Below are positions 52,816 to 64,000 of a stretch of 64,000 nt of DNA, in pieces. Source of the DNA: Halocafeteria seosinensis. Its lineage: Eukaryota > Sar > Bigyra > Bicosoecida. The position numbers and the translations under genes were made by a program. Location: positions 62,001 through 126,000 of the forward strand of contig LVLI01000080.1 of NCBI GenBank assembly GCA_001687465.1, in the 5' to 3' direction. Positions within the stretch are counted from its first letter, which is position 1, and every line of letters begins with the position of its first letter. The notes under the pieces were generated by a model. That model was given only the letters and a program-made list of their open reading frames with translations. It did not search any database and was not told the origin of the DNA.

Positions 52816-55800
52816 CTATTCGCTGGTGTATCCCTCGTAAACCGTTTTCATTTGGGCAATGCTTCCCCACTCGGAAGCCATTCCCAAACAATCATGAGGG
52901 AATAGTGGTGAGTCTGAGGGTAGAGATGTGGCTTCTAAAGATAGTCCAGGAGAGTAGAAGTCGCTGTTTTCAGCTTGAGGAGTAGCTTGCAACACGGAAG
53001 TTGCCGTATCAATCTTAAATTCTTTCCGAAAGTCCATGGCCTCCCTTTGCGAGCCGGTTTGCTGACCGAAGAAATCAAAACTAGCCGGGGAAATGAAGGA
53101 ATACTCTTCACTGCTCTTATCTCCGTATCCATCCCATGCCGAAGGGAGAGTTTCGGTGATTATGCTAGCGTCAGCGTACAGGAAATCGCCCATCTGTCGC
53201 TTGTAATGTACCCGTTCAGACGACAAGCTACCACCACTGTTCTCTGACATTTTGTCCTGGTATTGTCGTTTAAATGCGTCCTGCTTTGCCCTCATCACAT
53301 TCTTCTTCGCTCTTTCAATCATCGTCGAAGGTGTCTCTAAACGAGTTTCCGCGGCTGTTGCTTTACTGTGGGTGGTTTTCATCACGGCCTTGATCCCATT
53401 TTCCTTTGGATAAGGAGTTTTCTTTTGTTTACTATGAGGAGAGACGTCGTTTTCTACAGGCATGATGCTGTGTTTCACCACGTCCGACTCCCGTGAAAGA
53501 CAACACTTGGGTTCAGGTGTTAGCATAATGTCACAGCTTGCGGTGCGCAGCAATGTTAGAATATGTTGTTTTGACATAGTAGAGTTCTCCCGATGTATTT
53601 GCCGGACAACACTTTCAGAGAGGAACAAATGTTCCGGCGATGGCTTGCTTACTGTCTCTGTTGCTCTTAATGTTCTAGTTCCATATAGAGCTCCAAGTTG
53701 CACAATCTTAGGAACCGTCTTCTGAAAGGCTTGAAAAGTTCCGTAGATGTTGACGTACCGGTAGACTGAGACAATGCAAGGAAGCACTATTGCCATCAAT
53801 ATAACACGGAACCAGTACCAGAACCTTTGGGATTGAAGCTCAGCGCAGTATCGAACGGTCCTACTGCTGGCACGAACATCTAATTGTTTTCTTACCTTCT
53901 CTCCATTTAGAAAGTCGAAGGAGAGTTCAAGCATCGGGGGAATGAGACATCCTTCACTCAAATCAAGTAGTATAAATTGGCTCTTCTTCCGTCTCATTTG
54001 TTTCAGAAGGTAATCAAAACATCCAGTGAGAGCTTTTGTAGTAAATGCGTTGGACATACGAAGGAGGGTTTCGCCCTCCGCGGCATCCCCTTTGTTTAGA
54101 CTTATCCCTACCAGTGGCTGGGATGGTTCGATGTTGAGGGCTATAACGCCAACTATAGACCCACACTCAGCGTATACACTAGACTCCCAAATTGTTTCGT
54201 TTGACAGAGCAAATTCCGTGGGTGCGTCACTCGAATCATAATTAGCATCCATGCGCACATCACCATCCACAAGTTGTCCTGCTGCCATGCTTACAGTGGC
54301 GTTGCGGACCGCCACAGTCGTTCTCAGAACTGAAGTACCACTAATCGGACTCCAGATCCGTATCCATATGTCTCCTGGGGATCCTCCTGAAAGAGCAACC
54401 GTTCCAGCAAGTACCATACAATTTTCGTACTGATTGAGAAGCATAGACGGAGGAAAAGCTTCCGTGCACTGAGAAAAGTTCAGAAACTGATGATCGATTT
54501 CCTGTGGAACGAACACTAACAAGTCTTCGACCAAGTAATCTTGTTCCGTGTAACGTGTAGTAGCAACATCTATCCAGTGTTCGTGTTGCGTTGGCAAGGC
54601 AGTCTGTACCATGTTCACTATCATTGGGAGCCGAAATGAACTGGGATTTCTGATTTTGACGAAAAGGGAGTACATCCCTGGAGGGTGCACAGAAATCGAT
54701 TCGACTGGTTTCAGTTCACTTCTCCCCTCAATTAACGGCACCACTCTCAAAGGCAACTGTAACTTGATTGAGCTGGTATACCCTTCGAGTTGGTGAACAA
54801 CGAAGTCATACTCAAATATTGATACCTCCTGATATTCTGGATCTAGGCCTCGCCAGAATCGTGAAGCACAATTTATAACTGGTTCATGATCCTCAGTGCT
54901 CTCGGTGGAGGAACATCCAACAGCGTCCTGAAGATCAATATTCATTAACTCAGTCAGTTCCGTTGGATTTAGCAACATTTCCTCATTTTGAAGGGTGTTT
55001 GAGCCTGCTGTGATTTTATTCACTTTTACTCGTTTGTTTATGGCACTTCTACCCAATAACTTTACATAACACTTTTCTTGAGGAGATACCACTGATGATG
55101 TGAAAGCGGGATTCTTGCTGTTGACGTGATGGCCTGGTATCATGAAGGTTTGATTTGCTTCAGTGATGGGAATAACCTCGAAGGTCTGCGAGTTGTTATC
55201 CAGCGATCTGTGGAAACATCTCATATCAGCAAACGTAAGTAAAACGGGCTGCTTGATCAAATTCCATTTAGCGTCGAATTGCAGTCTCCCCTGGGACGTA
55301 ACTAGCGAAAACAGGTTGTGAATAACTACTTCTTTCGCATCTTGCTCGGTTGTCGAAAAATGTGCGAGAGGGAGACGTCCCTCCTGTAGGTTGACTCGTA
55401 CGATAAATGTAACCTCAGCAAGTTCCTCAATCACGAGTTGGGCAGGCTCATCCAGGTAATAATCAATTCCATCTATCTGTAAAGAAACTGTCACACAACT
55501 CCTCAAATCCCATAGCGTGGATATGCTGTAAACTACCATACTCAGGGGCGCTTTGTTCCTAAGACTGAACTCCATGACTACCAATCCAGTGGAGGATATC
55601 AAGGTTCCCGCTTGTAAGCAGAACTGTTTTGCTACTGGAAGCAGTTGGTCTGATACTGACAGATAGGGTACATGCAAACTAGATACTCGACGTAAACTGG
55701 CTGCATCTGCATGATGAAAGTATGAAGGCAGAGGCAAGACGGTTGCGGAAGCATTCTCTTTCATCAAACCGTGCACTACTTTGAGAGCATTCGCACACTC

Positions 55801-58744
55801 AAGAGTTCCGGAGCTGGCAAGTAGTGGGAGATGAAACCTTGTCAAGTTTGTATGTAGCAGCAAGGTTGAGTTTATGCTCTTATCCTCAGGGAGACTCTCG
55901 GGAGTCCATTCAGAGGCATCAACCACCGTCTCTGTGCTACTCTTTGCTCTTACATGGAGCAAAGCTTTGACATTGTCAATTAGGCGAGAAACCGAGTCTT
56001 GCACGCTCTCATTCAAGCTAGCCGATGGTTTGTCCGGAGAGTCTATAAGCGTCTTTGCGGAGCAAAGCAACTTGGAAATAACTTGCTTGTCCGTATAAAT
56101 AGCAGGACTTGGTTCGCACGAAGATGTTTGAGCCTCTCCAAGGGATTCTAGGAGAGATTCTAGATGGTCAACTGGCAAATATTCTGTAACTCTTTCCCCA
56201 CATGCTTCTAACCGGTGGGTCCAAAAAGCGCTGACAGTGGATGAAACTTGGCCCCGAGCTGCAAGCAGTTGTAGGAGCGTTAAAAAGTCCACCCCATCAA
56301 GATTCTCTACCTCAGGGTGCCGCAATTCCAGTGCAAAATCAATTACTGTTGAAATAGCTTGGGTTAACACGTTCAATGCGCGACAGCTAGTGTCACGATC
56401 TGTAGATGACTTTTGCAGGAGTGCTGCCCCGATGTGCTCCAGGGAAGTGGACAGGTTGTTGAGAGGTTCTTCAGTTGTGAACAGTCCGACCACTAGGTTG
56501 GAATTATCCATACCGTAGTGAATAGTAGAGTGCAAAGGGGACTTCAAAATGCAAAAGCGGGGATCCTGTAGTGTTGTGTTTGTGATAAGGACGGGCACCG
56601 AGAACAAGTTGCGTAAGGGAATCACATGTTTTTGGACGTTAAAAGCCAACATGGGGACCCATTCCCGAGCCCAACGAATGAATCGCATCAAGCCGCTGCT
56701 GCCATGAACAAATTCTGTGACAGAAATTTTCGACACCTCGTCGTCCATCTTGTCCAGTTGCCAAGTAGTGCTTATCGTGGAGTACGCCAGTGCCCCTTTG
56801 TAGAATAATGCAGAGTATGGAATTTTGAACTGCGCAAACACGGGATTACTATCGTTACTTTTAAAATTTTGTGTTCCATACAACTCAGCCTCTCCACTAT
56901 TGTACCACCTTAGTTCTTCATCTGAAACAACTCTTCTGTCTTTATCCAATTGAAGAGGAAGCTCCAGACTTGCTCGGATAGCGTCCACTTTCTGGGTCGT
57001 TGGCGGTACAAGGGATTCAATCACTTCAAACTTGGCATGTGTCCTTGATTCATTTGCTATTCGAGTCTCGATAGACAACATGTCGGTTCCAAAGTTCGCT
57101 AAGGATACAAGCTGGTGTTGGTCAGGATCTTCAGCTACGGCTAGTGCATCAGGGAAGGACTGATGAAGGCGGTTAAACGACGAAGCCAGATGTGGAATCT
57201 CTAGCAGCTGGGATATCCCTAGAGCAGTTGACGCGGGCACAAAGATTCTGGCTTGGTAGGCACTTTGAGGCATTCGCGCTAATTTACTGGAAAGATGCTC
57301 TAGTAGGCGCTTTCGATCCACTTGTGGGCTTCCGACGGCATCAGCCCACGCTTGCAAGAAAGCGGAAGCGTCGAGTCGCCCCGAGTCTTCTGGATGCCTA
57401 TTGAGTAGGCTGACGAAGGGCCCATATGCGTTATTCCACACAGAGAAAGGGTTCTTTGCGATGTACTTTCCGAAGTGAATGGTTGGTGGGTGAACGTGGA
57501 GTCCTCCTCTCACCACGGTAACTGAAACAGGCACGACAAGGTCATCTTTGCTAGTCTGCAAATGGACATACCCAAGATATCTTCCCGTAGTATTTGATTC
57601 GAATTCGATATTTAGGATTGTATGTCCTGTTGAAGGCTTGATAACCCAGGCATCACCAGACACTGTAAGTTTTTGATGATGGACTGAGCTCGGAGAGCGA
57701 CCATCCGGAGAGGGCAACCGTAGTTTCAGGAAACTCTCCGTGGAGAACACTTCCTTCACATTCATGGATGCCGAATGAGGGTTGAAGAAATATAAACCAG
57801 ACGAGAACTTTCTGCCCACAGGCACGAATGAGTTCAATATGGGTTTCACTTGGTACTTGTTTGGGATACCTTCCCCTCTAATCTGCAGCTCAAAAAAAAG
57901 GATATTACAATGCAGAGTGCAGAAAGGGTTGAGATGGATGAATTTGCCTTACAGTGTACTGCAGTATTCCTACTGAAGTTTTTATGGCTAGTTGGCCCGT
58001 GATCGTCGAAATGGTTCGGGGAAGGAGTATCACTTGAACAGTTATCGTCGAAGATATCCGGAGGATGGTGTGCTTTATCACGGGTGTGTGGATCTGCTCG
58101 TTATCACTTACTACCTCTATCACCTCAACAGAGGAGAGAACGGATGATCTCGTATCTGTAAGATAGGTGAAACGGTGATAATTCCTCTATATCGATTGAG
58201 CGGGCATCTTACCTAGGTTGAGTCTATCGGCCAAAGAAATGTTGACTTCCCGTACAGTGGCCGTGCATAGAGGCTGTTTTCCGAAATCAAGGGATGGCGG
58301 CTCAATGATAATACCGGCGTCTGCGCCTTCTATGCGTTCTAATATAGGCCTTTGAGTAGTAGTGTCGCTCGAGGTGATGACACTAGCAGTCTTGGCAAAC
58401 ACTGCATCTCTCTGATCCAGTTTATGAAGCGTTGGTTTCAAAAGGGTAGTGGACCTTCTGTATCTACGTGCTTCTTGATGGGCCTTCGGAAGAACCTGAG
58501 GAGGGGGTGGAGCACTGCTTACTCGATCTGATGTCGCAAATACGGGTTCTTCAGTGTTGTGCTCCTTGCTACTTCTGTGGCTAGTCCACTGAATGTTCAC
58601 TGGATCCTTCGAGGGTTGATCTACAAGCTGCGGTCGGGTCGGTAGAATTGTAGCGGCGGATACTAGGAGGAATATGCATGCTGAGAGCATCAGTCCTTGT
58701 TTTGGTTTCATGAATCCCCTCACATTCTTTGCAAATTGGCTCAT
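52816..58744 (-). CDS. TMEM131: TMEM131-family ER membrane protein (collagen/secretory cargo factor)
   Basis: Exons: 58744-58213, 58155-57953, 57882-52816; 1,933 aa, with one exon of 5 kb. N-terminal signal anchor at residues 18-37 (GLMLSACIFLLVSAATILP). The PapD-like domain typical of TMEM131 begins at IIIEPPSLDFGKQPLCTATV and continues over two splices into ILQYTIRGEGIPNK (family: LSYHVSGIGTRR). Several immunoglobulin-like segments follow. A single transmembrane helix (FWYWFRVILMAIVLPCIVSVYRYV) lies at about residue 1,600, then a basic cytosolic tail of about 330 residues. Animal TMEM131 recruits procollagen and TRAPPIII in the ER. In a protist the cargo is unknown. The convergent neighbour ends 30 bp away. 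Confidence 0.82.
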
Positions 58745-59275
58745 TTTGCAGCTCCGTTAGACGTCTCAGAAGCCCACTCAATAGCGTTTCATACGTTCTC
58801 TAGACTCTGTATTGTCCTAAAAGTCCAATGGACTTATCTGGCTCGTTTCATTAGAAGTTAGTTCCTCTTTACACGTTCAAGAGATGTGAAAACGATGTGT
58901 ACACGGCAGAGAGTGCAACTTCCTACGACGTACTCATGTCGTTTCCCAGGAGACTGAAAGCATGATCTTTACTAAATGATTGAGGTACGAGGTCGTTTGT
59001 GCTGATAATATGCACACACACACACACGCACACAAAAAAAAAAGAATCCGGGGAATTCCACTTGTTGTCTCTTGGAAAACCAAAAACGGGACACACGCAG
59101 ACTCCCCTTCAACATGTCAATCTTAACTTGGACCTAACCGTTAACTCCTGTCTGAAGCAGATTTCGGTGTCTCGATGGGGTTAGACGAGGCATACGACAA
59201 TAGATATAAGAGTGCGATTATTCCATAAGGTGTAAGTGTTGCTCTTGTTGTTGGAGAAGGGGTAAAAGGGAGGAA
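58745..59275. promoter_or_regulatory. Divergent spacer with (CA)n and poly-A tract
   Basis: 531 bp lie between the divergent TMEM131 and DRC1 start codons. It contains a (CA)n run followed by about ten A residues at 59012-59043. GTTTCC CA GGAGAC near 58939 is a poor X-box match. No gene is seen. Confidence 0.4.
59012..59043. repeat. (CA)n microsatellite with poly-A
   Basis: About eleven CA units with one G interruption, followed by a run of A residues, about 240 bp upstream of the DRC1 start codon. Confidence 0.85.
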
Positions 59276-62068
59276 ATGGCAGATCGTGAAGGTAAGAAAG
59301 GTGCTCGTTGTGCACTTTCACAGCACATTTGACGCTGTGCATGTTTTCGATGCTGCAGAAGAAGGGGCGACCGAGTCGCAGCAACAATCTGCCTCTGCCC
59401 ATGAAGGAGAGCATCAGCATACCGCTGATGATCATGGCGCACACGGGGAAGAAGAAGGTTCTCAAGGACCTGATGACGACATTACAGGAGTGGACGACAA
59501 CCACGAGAGGGAAGTGGAAGGAGAAGAGCGTACAGGAGAAGATAGACAGGAACAAACAACAGGAGGTCAGGGGAAGGAGCACGGAGAGGAGGATGACAGC
59601 GGTAGTGGTGAAGAGGGGAAAGAGGGAGAAAAATACCATGTACCGCGGCATGGGGAGCAGCGAATTGCAGACAGTTTATCAGCTCTGGATAACCGAAAGT
59701 CCAAAGGAATAGAACATACTACAGCAGTTCGAGTCAATGCCGATGAAGAAGAGAATAAGCGAAGAATTCAGGAGGAAGAAAGACGGCAGGACCGTATATG
59801 GAGGTTACAAGAAGAAGCTGTTGGAAGCGGAAAAGCAAACGCTGCTGTTGAAATGCGCTGGAATGACTTGAAGGAATACAATATGCCTCAAGAGCTCAAC
59901 GAGGAATTGGAGTCCCAGAAAGAAGCTTGTGCCAGGATTATTTCCAGTAAAGATCAGCTTATCCAGGAATTTAAAGTGAGTACTATATCGTTACGTTTTT
60001 TCTGATGAAACACCCGACTAATGTGACAGCGCCCGTTTTTGCCTTCAGGCTGAACTGAAGTCCAAAGATGAAGAATACGTGAAGGCTATTAAAAATCATA
60101 CAAGCAATATTGATGAACTCATTGAAAGGATGCGTGCACAATACAATGATTTACGGGATGCTTATGAAAACGAACTGGACCAGGTTAGCTTTGTTCCCGG
60201 CAGAGCATGTTGACTATAGTTCTCAAACAGTGTACTTCTGCTCTAATCGCAGGTAGAGGACGCTTTTAAGCGAGAACACTCAGAGCTTCTAGAGGCTCAG
60301 CGAAAAGAGATTGATGCTCTAATGGAAGAACGACGGCAAATGGAGACACGGCTCGTTGAAGAGCGAATGGAACGTGAGAGGAAGTACCAAGAAGAAGTGA
60401 GTACTCTCCCTCAATTAGACGGCAGAGTGACATGCATACTTGACCCGTAGTACTTGTGTTACAGCTAGATGATATGCAAAGTAGAGACGCGGAAGACTAC
60501 AATAAGCTAAAGATCAAGCTGGAAACCGATGTCCAAGTGCTGGAACAGCAACTGGAGTTAATGCGGTCTACGTATCTTTTGAACACGGAAAAGCTCGAAT
60601 ACAACTACAGAGTTCTTACAGAGAAGTAAGCTTTTGTCACGCTTTGAAGCTTGCATGTAACATCACATAGATCACATCTGCTGCTTCCCTCAGGGATAAT
60701 GAGAACGAAATAGCGGAAAATCAGCAGAAGGCAAAACTAAAACGACTTGACGCGGCTCTGACGAAAATCATGAACGAATACAGAACTGCTGATAAGAAGT
60801 TTCGACAACGTAACAATCAACTCACCCGAGAGTATGAGCGAATTACTGCCCAGTACCGGGACTTACAGTATAAGTTTTCTCACTTTGAGGCCGCTGATGC
60901 CGTCAAGTTTAAGGAAGTATGGGACATGCATGAAAAAGATGCCTCCGTTCTAGTTGACCGTCTACTGGCAGCCGACAGGGTTATTCACGAACAAATACTA
61001 GGGTGGGAATGGACACCACCGGAGAATCCCTTGCAGCAGAAGCCCGCGACGGATCCCTCGCGCGGGGCGAGCGAGCACCTGGAAAGTAGACGCGAGCAAT
61101 CAGTAGGGGGGACTGAGACTGAAACAGCAGCAGACGCAGAGCATGTACTTTACGGATGTGATCAAGAAACCCTGGAAAAAGCGCAAGAACTGGGGATAAA
61201 CACTGCTGCTATAGTTCTCATGATGCCGTTGTTTGCGTCGAGTGTAGAAGAGGAGAACATAAGCAGATTAGGCAGCCGATATACCCCACACAAGCTTGCC
61301 CGAATCCGTGTTGTCGTGGGGAAAATCCTTGATGAATGCTCTTTCGTTTTAGACTCGAAGGCGCTGGAACGAGTGGAGGAGTGTCAAGATGAGAACTACA
61401 AGAATGTAGTCCGTGCTGACGCTCTACTAAAGTCGATAAACGTTACCACGGAGGCTGAGATGAATCAACTAGTGGACTACTTTTTCCCCAGCGAACAAGA
61501 CGAAGAGCACGGCGAATCCAGAGAGAATCGCGAAGATTCCAAGAATCTAGCTGAGATGTCTGCTGCCGATGCTGAAGCGTCTCTGGAATCGCAAGCGCAT
61601 CAAGAGTGCGAAGTGTCACCAGGGAAGGTAGTAGAGTGCTTGACTAAGTTTGCTCATGACCGTGATGTTGCACGAAGAGAAGCGGCTGCCTCGAAAGATC
61701 CATTTGGAACTACAGCTGGTGGGGGTGATGACGATTTGTTGCAGAAGTTGAAGGGCCCCTCGCAAGACGAGAAGAGTGGCACCGGCCAAGACGTTGAAAA
61801 GCGGGTACAGAGGGAAGAGATCGAGCATTGGAACAAGGTGGCTAATACCATACCGCCGAGGACGATTAGGGTATGGAAGGCGCTAGAAAAATCGCTCACC
61901 AAGTATAACAACTTACTGCGGACTCGCTCTAAGACAATGCAAGAAGTTGATAGTCTTCGTCAGGAGAATACTGAGTTGAGGGAATTGTTGCAGCAGTATA
62001 TGAGCTCTAAAGTAAACGAAGAATTGCAAGTTCCTCCTGGCCAAACAATGAAGCTGGGGCGAAAATAA
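59276..62068 (+). CDS. DRC1: DRC1, dynein regulatory complex subunit (CCDC164)
   Basis: Scaffold coiled-coil subunit of the nexin-dynein regulatory complex of motile cilia. Exons: 59276-59291 (16 nt), 59359-59975, 60049-60183, 60253-60396, 60465-60625, 60694-62068; 815 aa. Residues 8-150 are very acidic. The DRC1 core begins near EENKRRIQEEERRQDRI. It then shows LKSKDEEYVKAIKNHTSNIDELIERM, LDQVEDAFKREHSELLEAQRKEIDALMEERR, LEYNYRVLTEKDNENEI, FRQRNNQLTREYERI and the family hallmark VKFKEVWDMHEKDASVLVDRLLAADRVIHEQILGWEW. The C-terminus (TIRVWKALEKSLTKYNNLL, ELRELLQQYMSSKVNEELQVPP) is the conserved DRC1 end. Every junction preserves phase. Confidence 0.93.
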
Positions 62069-62341
62069 ACATTTTGCATACGTACACAAGGGCATGTATG
62101 CCGCCGTAAAGATACGGGTATCCCGTCATCCAAGCTCTACAACAATCCATAATGATGCAACTGACTGCCTTGGTCGATAAGCCAAGATAGGAACATTGTA
62201 CACCACTCCATTGTAACTGAAGACCCTGCACATCTGTAAGCTGCTGCAGCCTTCACGCTTCTGGGCGTCAACAATTTCTGTGCGTAGTGGCTGTCCTACT
62301 GACCAATTCGACTGATGTCCTTGGAGCCGGGAACCTCCACT
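62069..62341 (-). pseudogene. Sp. region containing a decayed copy of the FMT last exon
   Basis: This gap between DRC1 and the formyltransferase holds, at about 62163-62301, a degraded relative of 62490-62619 in the FMT last exon. The best block (62259-62301 versus 62577-62619) differs at about six of 43 positions. Read on the minus strand it still gives VGQPLRTEIVDAQK where the gene has [14 protein letters not shown], and later RPRQSVASLW where the gene has RPTKSLWV. It is probably an old tandem duplicate; use as an alternative last exon is possible but unsupported. Confidence 0.55.
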
Positions 62342-63826
62342 TCATTCCTCAACTTTAACGAGTTTCATGGTCTCCATGCACTGAGTCAGCTGCATGTCAC
62401 TTGCAAACGATTTGGCATTTTTCGCTTGTCGTTGCTGTGCTTGTATTTTCAGAATTTCTGTCATACTATCCCTGGTCTTTACCCAAAGTGACTTCGTCGG
62501 TCGATCATAGTATAAAGTGCCAGCCGGTGTGCTGTTACCAATTTCAGCGACCTTCTTTGGGAACTGCTGCATACACTTCTGGCCGTCAACAAATTCTGCG
62601 CGTTGTGACTGTCCTACTGGAGGTGCAACTGTCAGCAGTTTCACGCGTATAGCTTGCGGTTGTAAAAGGAACGAACACCCAGGGTTGATGGATAGTGCTC
62701 TAACATGGTTGTAGAGTTCCCTGCTGGAAAGTTGGGCAATGTCAACACTCCGCATCTGTTAAAACATCGGTTTCTTATTGAAGATTACGACACGTACGAT
62801 ACAGTATCGATGAAGACACGCGTACCTCCTTTGATACTTTCGAAGCTGTTCGACAGTCTTCAATTGACATATCATAGGGAAGCATGGCGGTTTGTTCACA
62901 CGCACTATGCACGCTAAGGCTAAGATTCTTGACGCAATCCTCCACTAAGGAGGCACCAGCTGCGGCTAAACGCGTCCTAAGCGTACAATAGGTATCAGAA
63001 TCATGGATGGGGACCTTCTTCTGGCTAATCACTTTTCCAGAATCGAATTGCTCGGGATGTATTTCAATTACAGAAACACCTGCGGGAAAACCGGACGTTA
63101 AAGAATGCTACCGCTATTCAGGGTTGCTCCACTTACCCGTTTCAGATTGATCATCCAATAAAACGTGATGTATCGGAGCAGCCCCACGATAGTGCGGCAG
63201 TAGCGAGGGGTGCATATTGATAGCTCCCCAATTGAGTTTCCCAAGGATGCGTTTATTCTGTACAGTCCAAAGACTCCGTTGATCACAATACATTGACCAT
63301 TCCCTCTGGACTACGCTACACGTACGACAAAATACCCAAATGATACCGCCACGCCAAAGTCGTATGATTCAGTGTTTTCATCGAATAGCTCCGACTCCCA
63401 CTTCTTCAGAGACTTACTGCGTGGAATTCAAAAAACCTCAGGATCATAATGCTTGGCTGTTTTCTTGCGAGGCAGACAGGGATGCCTGTCCTAATTAAAG
63501 ACTCACACGGAAGGGGGAATCTCAAAGAATTTAAGCGAATGTTCCTCGGCAAAGTTCTTAACTGGTAATGAAGCGTTCCGTCGACGTCCAATACGGCGGT
63601 CTCCCGGTGTGATCACACCAATGCTGCCTACGACCGGGGGATCTCCGCTAACCATGTCGTGATGAAGCAGCTTCAATGTTTCGAGCGAGACATCATCTGT
63701 GCCCATGAAGAGGATTTTATAGGGAGGATGAACGGATTCGGGCATCAACTGCGAAGGCGTCCAAGCCGATTCCGTCGTAAACCACCGCTTAGAGACAACA
63801 TTCGACGAAGCCCAGAGGCGCCTCAT
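62342..63826 (-). CDS. MTFMT: Methionyl-tRNA formyltransferase, mitochondrial
   Basis: Formylates Met-tRNA for organellar translation initiation. Exons: 63826-63507, 63416-63326, 63257-63137, 63079-62826, 62755-62342; 399 aa. The N-terminus [16 protein letters not shown] resembles a mitochondrial presequence. Then [18 protein letters not shown] (family: FAGTPDFA), [30 protein letters not shown], and the catalytic block [29 protein letters not shown]. This block contains the NxHPSLLPxYRGAAP signature, with Met after Asn. [20 protein letters not shown] follows, in place of the usual D-x-G-x-I core (DSGKVI). The C-terminal domain ends KLVKVEE. Together with bL35 it supports a translating mitochondrion or plastid. 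Confidence 0.9.
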
Positions 63827-64000
63827 AGTAGTCCGTCACTGTATTGCACTTATATCAGCCATGGGTGAGTATCATCGGTGCGAACAAATCCGGTTGCGCA
63901 ATGCCCACCTAGGAAGTAATGCAGCATAGTACAGGACCTTCACAAAACTATACCCAAACCACAAGGAAATTCTACAGGGTACGAAGCACTACCAAATTTT
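63827..64000. other. Window end, upstream of FMT
   Basis: 174 bp upstream of the FMT start. An ATGG followed by GTGAGT at 63861-63870 could be a tiny first exon of a divergent gene beyond the window, but nothing else supports it. Confidence 0.2.

Noticed and set aside
63861-63870. ATGG followed by GTGAGT as the first exon of a divergent gene
   Set aside because: Four coding bases with no continuation in the window cannot be supported.

Overview
The window is nuclear DNA from a small-genome, flagellated unicellular eukaryote. Three things show this. Genes are split by short spliceosomal introns (about 58-90 nt, GTAAGT-like donors, CAG acceptors). They sit tightly packed on both strands with spacers of tens to a few hundred bases. 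They encode typical eukaryotic machinery under the standard code. I cannot name the organism. Tiny introns, near-balanced base composition, many axonemal genes and tandem DUF819 transporters would suit a protist, possibly of the stramenopile/SAR type, but that is inference. I see no bacterial, viral or transposon genes.

Layout. 1-7 kb: PRKRIP1-like splicing factor (5' end cut off), PACRG (ciliary), a convergent folate-receptor-like surface protein, and a large TPR-ankyrin protein. 7-15 kb: plasma-membrane-type Ca2+ ATPase, an RCC1 propeller, IFT57. 15-22 kb: ubiquitin with an unrecognised basic tail, a small coiled-coil protein, an ankyrin protein, INTS11, BUD13, SFT2. 22-29 kb: U2SURP, a TTLL9-like tubulin ligase, organellar bL35. 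29-33 kb: a gene-poor stretch with a duplicated coding-like fragment, then an uncharacterised protein that converges on RAD17. 35-42 kb: SYS1, an FHA protein, a MerC-domain protein, a disordered protein of unknown function. 42-47 kb: two tandem DUF819 membrane proteins and a PG-rich-repeat axonemal protein. 47-53 kb: a 1,251-residue LRR protein and a FAM32A-like fusion. 53-64 kb: TMEM131, DRC1, and methionyl-tRNA formyltransferase with a decayed copy of its last exon beside it.

Functional themes. One group is ciliary: PACRG, IFT57, TTLL9, STPG-like and DRC1, probably with the LRR protein and its relative at 30.6 kb. A second is nuclear RNA processing: PRKRIP1, BUD13, U2SURP, FAM32A-like and INTS11. 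A third is secretory traffic: SFT2, SYS1, TMEM131. These are not operons; each gene has its own strand and spacing, often with shared divergent promoters or abutting 3' ends.

Multi-exon models were built by hand from splice motifs, reading-frame phase and remembered family sequence. They phase correctly, but they have not been checked against transcripts. Start codons were restricted to ATG.
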